DNA of 64,000 bases, taken from positions 271,110-335,109 of the forward strand of contig NZ_FNBW01000005.1 of the NCBI RefSeq assembly GCF_900102465.1. The letters are read 5' to 3'. Positions 53,752 to 61,562 of this stretch are shown here, in pieces (positions within the stretch are counted from its first letter, which is position 1; each line of letters opens with the position of its first letter). The DNA comes from Thalassobaculum litoreum DSM 18839. GTDB taxonomy: Bacteria; Pseudomonadota; Alphaproteobacteria; Thalassobaculales; Thalassobaculaceae. The position numbers and the translations under genes were made by a program. Under the pieces are notes generated by a model. It was not told where the DNA came from and ran no database searches. It was given only the letters and a program-made list of their open reading frames with translations.

Positions 53752-54693
53752 GTGAGCGAACAGAGCGCCCGCGTCACCAGCATGACCGGTTTCGCGCGCA
53801 GCGACGGCGGTGCGACCTCGACCTCCGACGACGGGGCCGCCACCGACTGGTCCTGGAGCTGGGAGATCCGCAGCGTCAATTCCAAGGGCCTGGACCTGCG
53901 CATGCGCCTGCCTTCGGTGGCCGAACGCTGGGAGCAGACAGTGCGCGAACGGGTGTCCGCCTCGGTGAACCGCGGCTCGGTCACGGTGAACTGGTCGCTG
54001 GAGAAGGCGGATAGGGCGACGACGCCGGAGCTGGTGGTGAACGAGGCGTTCCTGGAGACCGTGCTCGGCCTGCAGCAGAAACTGGAGGACAAGGGCCTGG
54101 TCTTCCCGACCGCGCCCAGCCTCGACCGTCTGCTGAATGTCCGCGGCGTGCTGGAGACGGTGGAGCGCGTGGCCGACACCACGGTGATCGAGCAGTTGCA
54201 GGCACCGGCCTTCGCCGATCTGGACACGGCCCTGGCCGCCCTGGTGGAGGCGCGCCACCGCGAGGGTGCGCGGCTGGAGACGGTGCTGCTCGGCCATCTG
54301 GACGAGATCGACAGCCTGACCGCCGATGCCGCCAAGGTCGCCGAGGCGCAGCCCGTCGCCCTGCGCAAGCGGATGGAGGGGCAGCTCGCCCTGCTGCTGG
54401 CGGCCTCGCCGCCGGTGTCGGAGGAGCGGCTGGCCCAGGAACTGGCGCTGCTGGCGACCAAGGCCGACGTGCGCGAGGAGACCGACCGGCTGTCCGCCCA
54501 TGTCCACGCCTGCCGCGAGCTCCTCACCGGGGGCGGCGCGGTCGGACGCAAGCTCGACTTCCTGTGCCAGGAGCTGAACCGCGAGGCCAACACGCTGTGC
54601 TCCAAGGCGATCGACCTGGACCTGACCAATATCGGGGTCGAGCTGAAGACGCGGATCGAGCGGTTCCGCGAGCAGATCCAGAACGTCGAGTAA
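53752..54693 (+). CDS. yicC: YicC-family endoribonuclease
   Basis: 313 residues. The N-terminal MTGFARSDGG (after ten residues), IRSVNSKGLDLRMRLPS and the C-terminal REANTLCSKAIDLDLTNIGV and ELKTRIERFREQIQNVE are the two YicC domains. The family's founding member degrades the small RNA RyhB in Escherichia coli. A GTG start at 53752 is chosen, with AAGGA just upstream. It lies 16 nt before gmk, the usual arrangement. Confidence 0.93.
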   Translation: MSEQSARVTSMTGFARSDGGATSTSDDGAATDWSWSWEIRSVNSKGLDLRMRLPSVAERWEQTVRERVSASVNRGSVTVNWSLEKADRATTPELVVNEAFLETVLGLQQKLEDKGLVFPTAPSLDRLLNVRGVLETVERVADTTVIEQLQAPAFADLDTALAALVEARHREGARLETVLLGHLDEIDSLTADAAKVAEAQPVALRKRMEGQLALLLAASPPVSEERLAQELALLATKADVREETDRLSAHVHACRELLTGGGAVGRKLDFLCQELNREANTLCSKAIDLDLTNIGVELKTRIERFREQIQNVE

Positions 54694-54709
54694 GCCGGAG
54701 ACCCGCCCC

Positions 54710-55342
54710 ATGATCACCAGACGCGGCCTGATGCTCGTGCTGTCCTCCCCCTCCGGCGCGGGCAAGACCTCGATCTCCCGCAAGCTGCTGGAGCGCGAGG
54801 ACGAGCTGTCCATGTCGGTTTCCGTCACCACCCGGCCGCGCCGGCCGGGCGAGGTGCAGGGGCGCGACTATTTGTTCATCGACCCGACCGAGTTCCAGCT
54901 CATGGCGAACCGGAACGAGCTGCTGGAGCACGCCAAGGTGTTCGGCAACTACTACGGCACGCCGCGTGGGGCGGTGGAGGAGGCGCTGGCCGCGGGCAAG
55001 GATGTGCTGTTCGACATCGACTGGCAGGGCACTCAGCAGCTGGCGGCGAACGCGCGACAGGATCTCGTCAGCGTGTTCATCCTGCCGCCCTCGACCCGCG
55101 AACTGGAGCGCCGCCTGCGCACCCGCGCCCAGGACAGCGAGGAGGTGGTGGCCCAGCGCATGGCCAAGGCGGCGGACGAGATCAGCCACTATCCGGAATA
55201 CCAGTACATCGTCCTCAACGACGACATCGCCGCCAGCGTGGAGAAGATCCGCGCCATCCTCCACGCCGAGCGCCTGAAGCGGGAGCGGCTGGTCGGGTTG
55301 CCGGACTTCGTGCGCGGCCTGCAGGACGGCAGCGGGGATTAA
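54710..55342 (+). CDS. gmk: Guanylate kinase
   Basis: 210 residues. P-loop LSSPSGAGKTSISRKLLER, GMP-binding SVTTRPRRPGEVQGRDYLFI and the lid region NYYGTPRGAVEEAL are all present. VLFDIDWQGTQQL contains Walker B. It phosphorylates GMP to GDP, downstream of the GuaA reaction. It is convergent with the methyltransferase gene, with 7 nt between stops. Confidence 0.97.
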   Translation: MITRRGLMLVLSSPSGAGKTSISRKLLEREDELSMSVSVTTRPRRPGEVQGRDYLFIDPTEFQLMANRNELLEHAKVFGNYYGTPRGAVEEALAAGKDVLFDIDWQGTQQLAANARQDLVSVFILPPSTRELERRLRTRAQDSEEVVAQRMAKAADEISHYPEYQYIVLNDDIAASVEKIRAILHAERLKRERLVGLPDFVRGLQDGSGD

Positions 55343-55349
55343 GCGGCGC

Positions 55350-56111
55350 TCACCCCGGCAGCCAGAGCTGGTCCGTGTGGCCGACGGTCAGCGCGCGTGG
55401 CTCCGAGGAAGCCCAGGCACGCCACGCGGCGATGCTCTCCGTTCGCTCCGGCGCGATTTCGGCGGCGGCACCCGACCAGCCGTCGACCAGCGCCCTCCGC
55501 ATCGCCGTCTCGCCAGGGCCGACCTTCCAGTCGCTGGACGCCGTCTCGACACCGGGCAGTAGCCTGGAGAGCGCGCCCGGTGCGTCCGGACCGAGCGCCG
55601 CTCCGAAACCCTTGTCGCCGCGCTGGTGCCGGTTGACCAGGTCGCGAATCTCGGCGTCCTGCCCGGTCTCCCGTTCCCAGGCGATCCGGCCGTCGTAGGT
55701 GAGCACCACCAGCAGGGCGCAGCCGATTTCGCGCACCCGGTCGGCCAGACGCGCCAGCCAGGCCTGCGACACCAGGTCGATCAGCGCCGAGGCGGTGACG
55801 AGATCGGTCCCCTCGGGGATCAGCGCCGTCAGGTCGCCGGCGAGGTCGCCCGCGCGGAGCGTCACCCCAGGATGCCGCCGCGCCGCCGCCGCCAGCAGGG
55901 CACCGTCGGCATCGACGAGGGTCCAGCGCTGGTCGACGGCCAGGCGCGGGGCGAGATGCGCCAGGTTGTTGCCCGACCCGGCGCCGAGATCGACCACCGA
56001 CACCGACCGCCGGCCTTCCAGCCAGTCGCCCAGCCGGTGCTCCAGCCCGGTCGCGCGGGCGGCGCTGTCGTAGGGTGCGCGCAGGGCCAGCCAGTCGGGG
56101 GAGAAGCTCAT
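55350..56111 (-). CDS. Class I SAM-dependent methyltransferase
   Basis: 253 residues. Motif I is VVDLGAGSGNNLAHLAP (SAM-binding glycine loop, about residues 40-56), then WTLVDADGALLAAAA (acidic SAM-ribose residue). LVTASALIDLVSQAWLARLA follows. The start overlaps the glycosyltransferase stop (ATGA), so the two are coupled; it is the last gene of the four-gene dehydrogenase/pterin-synthase-like/glycosyltransferase operon. Acceptor unknown; a methylated sugar or pterin-like product is an inference from context. Confidence 0.85.
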   Translation of the reverse strand: MSFSPDWLALRAPYDSAARATGLEHRLGDWLEGRRSVSVVDLGAGSGNNLAHLAPRLAVDQRWTLVDADGALLAAAARRHPGVTLRAGDLAGDLTALIPEGTDLVTASALIDLVSQAWLARLADRVREIGCALLVVLTYDGRIAWERETGQDAEIRDLVNRHQRGDKGFGAALGPDAPGALSRLLPGVETASSDWKVGPGETAMRRALVDGWSGAAAEIAPERTESIAAWRAWASSEPRALTVGHTDQLWLPG

Positions 56112-57154
56112 GCGAGGCCCTCCGCCACGGAGGCGAACTCGGCCCGCATCTCGGCCCAGCTCCGCAGGCCGGCCGCCGCCGACCGCGCACCCTCGGCCAG
56201 GGCGGTCCGGTGGATCGGATCGTCCAGCAGCCGAGCCAGTGCCGCGCGCAGGGCGGGGACGTCGCCCGCCGGGACCATGACCCGGCCGGCCTCGGGCACG
56301 GACTCGGGCAGGGCGCCGGCGTCGCTGGTGATCACCGGCAGGCCCCAGCGCACCGCCTCCACCGGGGCGATACCCCAGCCCTCGTGCAGGCTCGGGAAGA
56401 CGAAGGCATCGGCCCGGCGCCAGTGATCCGCCAGCGCCGCGTCGTCGACGGCGCCGGTGAGCGTGATCCGGCCGGAGAGGGACGTGCCCTCTGTCAGTGT
56501 GCGCAGGCGCTGCGCATAGGCCGCGTCGCGCGCCTCGCCCACCAGGGTGAGGTGCCAGTCCCGGTCGGCGAGCGGCGCCAGCGCCTCCAGCAGCAGGTGC
56601 TGGGCCTTGCGCGGGATCAGCGTGGCGACGCAGAGCAGGCGCAGCGGTCCGGGCGCGCGGCTGTCGCGAAAGCCGAGGTCGCAGACGGGATCGACGCCGG
56701 GCACCACCGCCGTGACCCGGCCGCTGTCGATACCCAGTTCGGTCAGACGGCCACGGGTGGTGCGGCTGGTCACCAGAATATGCCGGGCATGGGCCAGGGC
56801 ATCGAGCTCGGCGCGCAGCCAGCGCTCCCGGTCCTGCGGGCTCAGGCCGGTCTCGTCGCCCAGCGGATGGTGCACCAGGGCGATGATTCTCAGACGGGCG
56901 AGGACCGGCGCCAGGGCGGTATAGGCGAGGCCGTCGACGATCACCCGGTGACCGTCCGGCACGGCGGCGAGGCCGGTCTCCGCCGCCTTGAGCGTCGCCG
57001 CGTCGCCTTCCGGAAACGGTCCATCGACGCGGATCGTCCCGGCCAGCAGCCCGGCCTCGCGCAATCCTTCCAGGGCATGGCGGTCATAGAGGAAGCCGCC
57101 GGTCGGTGTCGCCGGATCGCCGGGGATCAGAAAATGAATGTCGGGGACCGTCAC
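56108..57154 (-). CDS. GT4-family glycosyltransferase
   Basis: 348 residues, GT-B fold. The C-terminal donor-binding half shows FVFPSLHEGWGIAPVEAVRW (with the paired Glu of GT4) and GLPVITSDAGALPESVPEAG. The N-terminal half has FLIPGDPATPTGGFLYDRHA, a glycine-rich acceptor loop. It would transfer a nucleotide-activated sugar. It starts 9 nt after the pterin-synthase-like gene and overlaps the methyltransferase. The only glycosyltransferase in the window, with no polysaccharide locus around it, so a small-molecule acceptor is likely. Confidence 0.88.
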   Translation of the reverse strand: MTVPDIHFLIPGDPATPTGGFLYDRHALEGLREAGLLAGTIRVDGPFPEGDAATLKAAETGLAAVPDGHRVIVDGLAYTALAPVLARLRIIALVHHPLGDETGLSPQDRERWLRAELDALAHARHILVTSRTTRGRLTELGIDSGRVTAVVPGVDPVCDLGFRDSRAPGPLRLLCVATLIPRKAQHLLLEALAPLADRDWHLTLVGEARDAAYAQRLRTLTEGTSLSGRITLTGAVDDAALADHWRRADAFVFPSLHEGWGIAPVEAVRWGLPVITSDAGALPESVPEAGRVMVPAGDVPALRAALARLLDDPIHRTALAEGARSAAAGLRSWAEMRAEFASVAEGLA

Positions 57155-57163
57155 CGATGCCGC

Positions 57164-57562
57164 TCAGAGCGTACCGCGATAACCGGCCGAGGCGACGTGG
57201 GATTCGTTGAACACCACCTCCAGCGAGGCAAGTTCGTTGCCCGGGCGGCCCAACCCTCCGGACCGCGCCACCGCGGCGATCCTGTCGAAGGCGGTCTTGG
57301 CCAGAAACTCGGTGGTGGTGTTCACGCCGGCGAACTCCTCCAACTCGTCCAGGTTCCGATAGGCCCAGGGCTGTAGCGTGTCGGACAGGGCGGCATGGGC
57401 GGCGCCGATATCGACCACCACGCCGTTGGCGTCCAGGGTTTCGGCATTGATCCGCAGATCGACCACATAGGTGGCGCCGTGTAGGCGCTGGGCCGGGCCG
57501 AACAGGTCGCCCTTGAAGGAGTGCGCGATCATGACGTGGTCGCGTACGGTGACGGTGAACAT
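57164..57562 (-). CDS. Divergent 6-pyruvoyl-tetrahydropterin synthase/QueD-like protein
   Basis: 132 residues, T-fold. VRDHVMIAHSF (His14) and GPAQRLHGATYVVDLRI (His28) correspond to the first two zinc histidines of QueD/PTPS. The third, expected in H-G-H, is Ala30, and the catalytic Cys expected four residues before His28 is Ala24. The LDH-type catalytic His is replaced in LDELEEF. The late Glu in FNESHVASAGY is kept. ATG at 57562 fits the domain start. It is second in a tight operon with MDR, GT4 and methyltransferase genes. Normal CPH4 or sepiapterin chemistry is doubtful. Confidence 0.82.
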   Translation of the reverse strand: MFTVTVRDHVMIAHSFKGDLFGPAQRLHGATYVVDLRINAETLDANGVVVDIGAAHAALSDTLQPWAYRNLDELEEFAGVNTTTEFLAKTAFDRIAAVARSGGLGRPGNELASLEVVFNESHVASAGYRGTL

Positions 57563-57572
57563 GCGAACTCCT

Positions 57573-58529
57573 TCAATCCTCGTAGCGGATGCGATGACAT
57601 AGGGCGGGCAGGCTGCCATCGGCAAGGGCGGCCATGGTCGCCGGCAGGGCGTTGAACGCGCTCTCGCCGTCGATTAGGCAGTCGAGTGCCGGGTCGGCCA
57701 GCAGGGCCAGGGCCTTGTCCAGACGCCGGGCGTAGTCCCAGCGCGGCCGGTGCGACGGTGCCACCATGCCGACCTGGGTGGAGCGCAGGACCAGCCGCCG
57801 GCTGTGGAACGCCTCGCCCAGGGCCAGCGCGACCGGCTGGCTACCGTGCCAGCTCGCCTCCAGCACCGTCGCCTCCATCCCGGCGAGGCGGAGGGCGGTC
57901 GCCAACCCGTCCGGCGTGCCGCTGGCATGGACCACCAGATCGGCGTCGATCCCATCCGGCGCCCGCGCGGTGAACGGGATGGCGAGACGCTCGGCGACGC
58001 CGGCCCGTGTCGGGTTCGGATCGATGCCGACCAGATCGACGCCGGGCACGCGCGCCGCCAGATAGGCGATCAGCAGGCCGACCACGCCGAGACCGACCAC
58101 CGCCACCCGGTCGCCGGGCGCGATGCCGGAATCCCAGAGCGCGTTCAGCGCAGTCTCCATATTGGCGGCGAGCACGGCGCGGGCCGCAGGAACCTCCGCG
58201 GGGACCGGACGCACCATGTCGGCCGGAACGACGAAACGGTCCTGGTGCGGATGCAGGCAGAACACGGTTCGCCCGTCCTCCAGGGCTCCGACGGCGCAGT
58301 AGCCGTATTTCACCGGTCCGGGAAACCCGCCGGCCTGAAACGGACAGCGCATGGCGGCGTGCTGGCTTTCAGGCACCCGGCCACCGAAGACCAGGGTCTC
58401 GGTGCCCCGGCTGACTCCGGAATAAAGGGTGTGCACCGCGACCTCGCCCGGCCCAGCGGGGGTCAGCGCCTCCTGGCGGATTTCGCCCTGGCCCGGTCGG
58501 ACGACCCAGAATGCTCGGGCTTGCGCCAT
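57573..58529 (-). CDS. MDR-superfamily (zinc-type alcohol) dehydrogenase-like protein
   Basis: 318 residues, shorter than typical 340-380 MDRs. The N-terminal GroES-like part has YSGVSRGTETLVFGGRVPES and PVKYGYCAVGALEDGRTVF; the nucleotide-binding Rossmann loop is AVVGLGVVGLLIAYLAA with acidic LVGIDPNPTRAG, indicating NAD(H). The family resembles BchC/threonine-dehydrogenase-like proteins. A clear structural-zinc cysteine lobe is absent. It is the first gene of the pterin-synthase-like operon, 10 nt before it. Substrate unknown. Confidence 0.85.
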   Translation of the reverse strand: MAQARAFWVVRPGQGEIRQEALTPAGPGEVAVHTLYSGVSRGTETLVFGGRVPESQHAAMRCPFQAGGFPGPVKYGYCAVGALEDGRTVFCLHPHQDRFVVPADMVRPVPAEVPAARAVLAANMETALNALWDSGIAPGDRVAVVGLGVVGLLIAYLAARVPGVDLVGIDPNPTRAGVAERLAIPFTARAPDGIDADLVVHASGTPDGLATALRLAGMEATVLEASWHGSQPVALALGEAFHSRRLVLRSTQVGMVAPSHRPRWDYARRLDKALALLADPALDCLIDGESAFNALPATMAALADGSLPALCHRIRYED

Positions 58530-58637
58530 GCTCGCCTCACGCGGTTGTTGACCGGTGCCCCGTTGCCGGTCCGGTTCGCCGTACTAGGTTGCCCCGTACT
58601 AGCCCGGGGCGGGGCGAGCTGGAAGGAGGAATGGACG

Positions 58638-59273
58638 ATGCCGACTCACATCCCCGCGATGACCCGTATCCCCGCGTGCCTGGGCAGGGTGGCCGCCGTG
58701 CCGCTGCTGGCCGCGGCTCTGTGTCTGACGCCGGGCCTCGTACGGGCGGAACCCTACGAGTACGTGATCGACCCCGAGCATACCGCCGTCGCCTTCTCGG
58801 TCCGCCATCTGGGCTTTGCAGACGTGCTCGGCCGGTTCCTGGAGGTGGCCGGGTCCTTCACCTTCGATGAGGAGGCCCGCACCCTCAGCGATGTCACCGC
58901 CGAGATCCAGGCGGCCAGTGTGACCTCCGACCATGCGGCCCGCGACGACCATCTGCGCAAGAAGGACTTCCTGTGGGTCGGCGAGCATCCGGAGATCCGC
59001 TTCACCGGGACCGGTGCCGAGCCGACGGGCGAGCGGACCGGCAAGGTGTTCGGCGACCTGACGATCCGCGGCGTGACCCAGCCGGTTGTGCTGGACGTGA
59101 CCTGGAACCGCAGCGGGCGCTATCCCTTCGGCGACAAGCACTATGCCATCGGCATCTCCGCCCGAACCTCGATCAAGCGCTCCGATTTCGGCATGACCTA
59201 CGCGCTAGAGGGCGACATGGTCGGCGACGAGGTCGATATCGTGCTGGAGTTCGAGGCGATCCGGCAGGAGTAG
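58638..59273 (+). CDS. YceI-family periplasmic protein
   Basis: 211 residues with a signal peptide ending LVRA before EPYEY. The mature protein has YVIDPEHTAVAFSVRHLGFA, VTAEIQAASVTSDHAARDDH, KKDFLWVGEHPEIRFTGTG and YAIGISARTSIKRSDFGMTY, the full YceI lipocalin-like fold that binds polyisoprenoid or similar lipids. ATG at 58638 has GGAGGAATG upstream; ATG at 58631 is out of frame. Last clearly host-type gene before the mobile region. Confidence 0.92.
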   Translation: MPTHIPAMTRIPACLGRVAAVPLLAAALCLTPGLVRAEPYEYVIDPEHTAVAFSVRHLGFADVLGRFLEVAGSFTFDEEARTLSDVTAEIQAASVTSDHAARDDHLRKKDFLWVGEHPEIRFTGTGAEPTGERTGKVFGDLTIRGVTQPVVLDVTWNRSGRYPFGDKHYAIGISARTSIKRSDFGMTYALEGDMVGDEVDIVLEFEAIRQE

Positions 59274-59891
59274 GGGGGCGTATCCGGCCGCACTTCGACT
59301 ACCTCCGTCTCTCTCAGCCTCAAGCTCTACACGCTCCCTGGGCCTCTCCGTATGTCACTGGACAATAGGTTCTAGAGTAAACCGAGATTAACCGTAATAA
59401 CCCGTAACAACTCGTTACAAGGGCGGAGTTCTGCGGGTTAGAGACCCGCCGGGCCGTCGCCGCGGAAAGGCCTTTAGGTTTTAGAGTCACACCCCGTCGG
59501 GCGCCCGCAACGTCACCATCGGCCGCATTTAAACGACGAACGTTTCAGGCGTTCAAATGCCATTTAAACGGCGGATTTCGGCCAACTCCGACTGTCGCGC
59601 TTACGCTAGAACCGAAGCAGTGAGCCCGACCATTCTGGGAAGAACAAGGTATTAGTTGGAATATTCTTCCCAGAATGGCGAATTGTGGCAGATCTAAGCC
59701 ACTTTCGCGCTCGAATGCTGCGCGGCAGACGATGGCAAACTGGGAAGAGATTTTTGCCGGCATTTGGTGATTCGCGGTCTGTAGCGCCGCTGCCATCGAC
59801 TGCCAGCGCAACCGCCACAACGAGTTACACGGAATAAATCTAGGGCGAATTCGAGGCCACTAAAATTGGCGCGTCTGTCATGGAGGCGCCA
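59274..59891. other. Composition transition with repeats, no clear gene
   Basis: 618 bases. After about 59350 the DNA becomes more AT-rich. Features: degenerate 10-nt spaced repeats (AACCGTAATAACCCGTAAC, 59387-59420), direct repeats of CATTTAAACG at 59526-59535 and 59561-59570, and a perfect 15-bp inverted repeat at 59630-59678. Two minus-strand ORFs (59545-59820) were judged non-coding. It may contain the host/mobile-element boundary. Confidence 0.5.
59630..59678. repeat. 15-bp perfect inverted repeat
   Basis: CCATTCTGGGAAGAA (59630-59644) and its exact reverse complement (59664-59678) with a 19-nt spacer. A partial third copy, CTGGGAAGAG, lies at 59742-59751. It could be a protein-binding site or the ends of a small element. 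Confidence 0.65.
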
Positions 59892-60644
59892 ATGATGCCG
59901 AATCTAAAGCATCCCTCACCAGTCGTCGCGGTGCCGAGTGAGTTTGACGAAGTCCTTTCAACATTCGAATCCGCAATGCGGCGGCTCGCGGCGCGCAGCA
60001 ATTTCCGCGTGGTCGTGTCGACCGACATGGAGGCATTCGTTAGCTTTCTGGGAAGCGCGCCCGGCAACGATGGTGTGTCGCCGGTATTCAATCCCGCACG
60101 GGTGGAGATCGAGGACGCCTTCTGGATCTCCGTTATCCATCATGACCAGGTCATCGGGACGAACGCCCAGAGGCTCTTCGATTGCACGAGGGCGGGCTAC
60201 TACGACCAGATCCGGTCTGGAGCGGTCTTTGGCTCCGAGCCCAAGGCCCCTATCGACCTTCTCCATAAAGAGCCAGGCACCCGGGGGAGATGCTCACACT
60301 CTGGAGGCATATACGTTCATCCATCTTACAGAGGGACAGGCCTCAGCTGGTTTCTGCCGCACCTGGGCCGTGCGATCGCGATACGAAAGTGGCGCATCGA
60401 TATGTGCTACGGCATGGTCTTCGATAGCCTGAGACGAACCAATATTGCGGAGAAGAACTACGGCGCCCAACGGGTCGTTCAAATGTACTCAGGCTCGTTC
60501 CCGCATAAGGCGGGCGACGTTTTGCTCTGGAGCGTCGAATCTGAAGCGGGCTTCCTTGTTGAGCGAATTCGGAAGTCTCTCTTCGAGATCTCGAACAGCC
60601 CCAACAAACAGATGGGTGACTTCGCTCCCGTGGTCAGACGATAG
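59892..60644 (+). CDS. GNAT-like acyltransferase domain protein
   Basis: About 250 residues. GGIYVHPSYRGTGLSWFLPH resembles GNAT motif A (R-G-x-G loop for acyl-CoA), followed by DMCYGMVFDSLRRTNIAEKN. The N-terminal third (FDEVLSTFESAMRRLAARSN) is helical and unassigned. ATG at 59892 (or 59895) follows GGAGG; ATG at 59880 precedes that site. Its 3' end overlaps the convergent PAS_5-like gene by 156 bases. Less GC-rich than the host block. Acyl donor and acceptor unknown; the GNAT call is moderate. Confidence 0.65.
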   Translation: MMPNLKHPSPVVAVPSEFDEVLSTFESAMRRLAARSNFRVVVSTDMEAFVSFLGSAPGNDGVSPVFNPARVEIEDAFWISVIHHDQVIGTNAQRLFDCTRAGYYDQIRSGAVFGSEPKAPIDLLHKEPGTRGRCSHSGGIYVHPSYRGTGLSWFLPHLGRAIAIRKWRIDMCYGMVFDSLRRTNIAEKNYGAQRVVQMYSGSFPHKAGDVLLWSVESEAGFLVERIRKSLFEISNSPNKQMGDFAPVVRR

Positions 60645-61088
60645 AGGAATGATCAGCCTGCGGTACACGGTCGACAGATCTAGCACGTTGTCTTCTAACT
60701 CGATCTGCGTGACCGACGTCCGGCGCTCTTCCTTGGCCAGTTTGTAGTCCCGCAGGGAGTCCAGCCGTAGCGCGGACCACTCAATGGATGTGACCGGCTT
60801 GCGCGCGAGGGATTTCCCGCCCTCGAGCCTGCAATGCCTATTGTACCGCTCGAAGAAATATCCAGTCGGCTCGGCACTGGAGACATCTACAAGGTGCGCG
60901 GACCCCAGCATTCCGGATATGGCCAGTCGGTCGATGCGGATATCGTCGACGTCCACCAGTTCGTTCGACGGCTTTTCGTTTAGGAGCTGCTGCAGCCGGA
61001 TGAAGGGATTGTCGATGCCAACTATGTAGTCGGATCGAGCCTTCCAGATGCGTCCCCGCGAGCAATACAGTTTTGAATAATCCAGCAT
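60489..61088 (-). CDS. PAS_5-like domain protein
   Basis: 199 residues. DIRIDRLAISGMLGSAHLVD, TGYFFERYNRHCRLEGGKSL and RRLIIPLSSDHGSEVTHLFV parallel the PAS_5-like proteins at 5292 and 27210. No effector domain. ATG at 61088 follows the stop of the upstream gene by two bases, which supports this start over a TTG at 61142. Its last 52 codons are antisense to the GNAT-like gene. Coding composition is less GC-rich than the host genes, so it may be part of the mobile segment. Confidence 0.66.
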   Translation of the reverse strand: MLDYSKLYCSRGRIWKARSDYIVGIDNPFIRLQQLLNEKPSNELVDVDDIRIDRLAISGMLGSAHLVDVSSAEPTGYFFERYNRHCRLEGGKSLARKPVTSIEWSALRLDSLRDYKLAKEERRTSVTQIELEDNVLDLSTVYRRLIIPLSSDHGSEVTHLFVGAVRDLEERLPNSLNKEARFRFDAPEQNVARLMRERA

Positions 61089-61090
61089 CT

Positions 61091-61501
61091 CTAAACTGCC
61101 ATCACGTTCAGCATATGCCGGTCGAATACATAAAACGGACAAACCAAAAAGACGCCAGATAGAGACGATTTATCGTCGCAATATAGCAGTTTTGGGGCCT
61201 TTATCTCTTCCTTGCCTTGGAACAGCAATTCACTCATCTCTGTGAGCAGCGGCCTCAGCGGGTCGGCCTGAGCGGGGAAGATCGAAACTTGATCGGCGCA
61301 GTCCACGATCATGCGGCAGTTTTTCAGTGAAGGCTCAGAAAGAAAAGTTGCCAAATCCCGAAATCGTTTAAGGGTACTCCACTCCGATGCCAATAATGTC
61401 GCGCGCTCGCTACACTGTCTTATTCCCAGCTCTTTGACATACACCTGTCCTGCGCTGACCCCGCGTGGGAAAATCAATACATTTGGAGGGGCTATGTTCA
61501 T
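61091..61501 (-). CDS. Hypothetical protein, AT-richer composition
   Basis: 136 residues, not recognised. It has LIFPRGVSAGQVYVKELGIR near the start and CDDKSSLSGVFLVCPFYVFD near the end, with helix-rich middle (STLKRFRDLATFLSEPSLKN). It ends at a TAG two bases before the PAS_5-like gene's ATG, so both are probably translated from one mRNA. No signal peptide or membrane helix is evident. Composition differs from the host block. Confidence 0.58.
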   Translation of the reverse strand: MNIAPPNVLIFPRGVSAGQVYVKELGIRQCSERATLLASEWSTLKRFRDLATFLSEPSLKNCRMIVDCADQVSIFPAQADPLRPLLTEMSELLFQGKEEIKAPKLLYCDDKSSLSGVFLVCPFYVFDRHMLNVMAV

Positions 61502-61562
61502 TTACACAATCTGCCAGGGACAACCTAACATGGAACGAATAGTCGAGTGTTGTAGCTATGAG

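Noticed and set aside
57164..57562. Ordinary queD of queuosine synthesis
   Set aside because: Catalytic Cys and His are missing and no queC, queE or queF is adjacent.
59545..59820. Two overlapping minus-strand ORFs (91 and 70 codons)
   Set aside because: They run through the 15-bp inverted repeat, lack ribosome sites and family resemblance.
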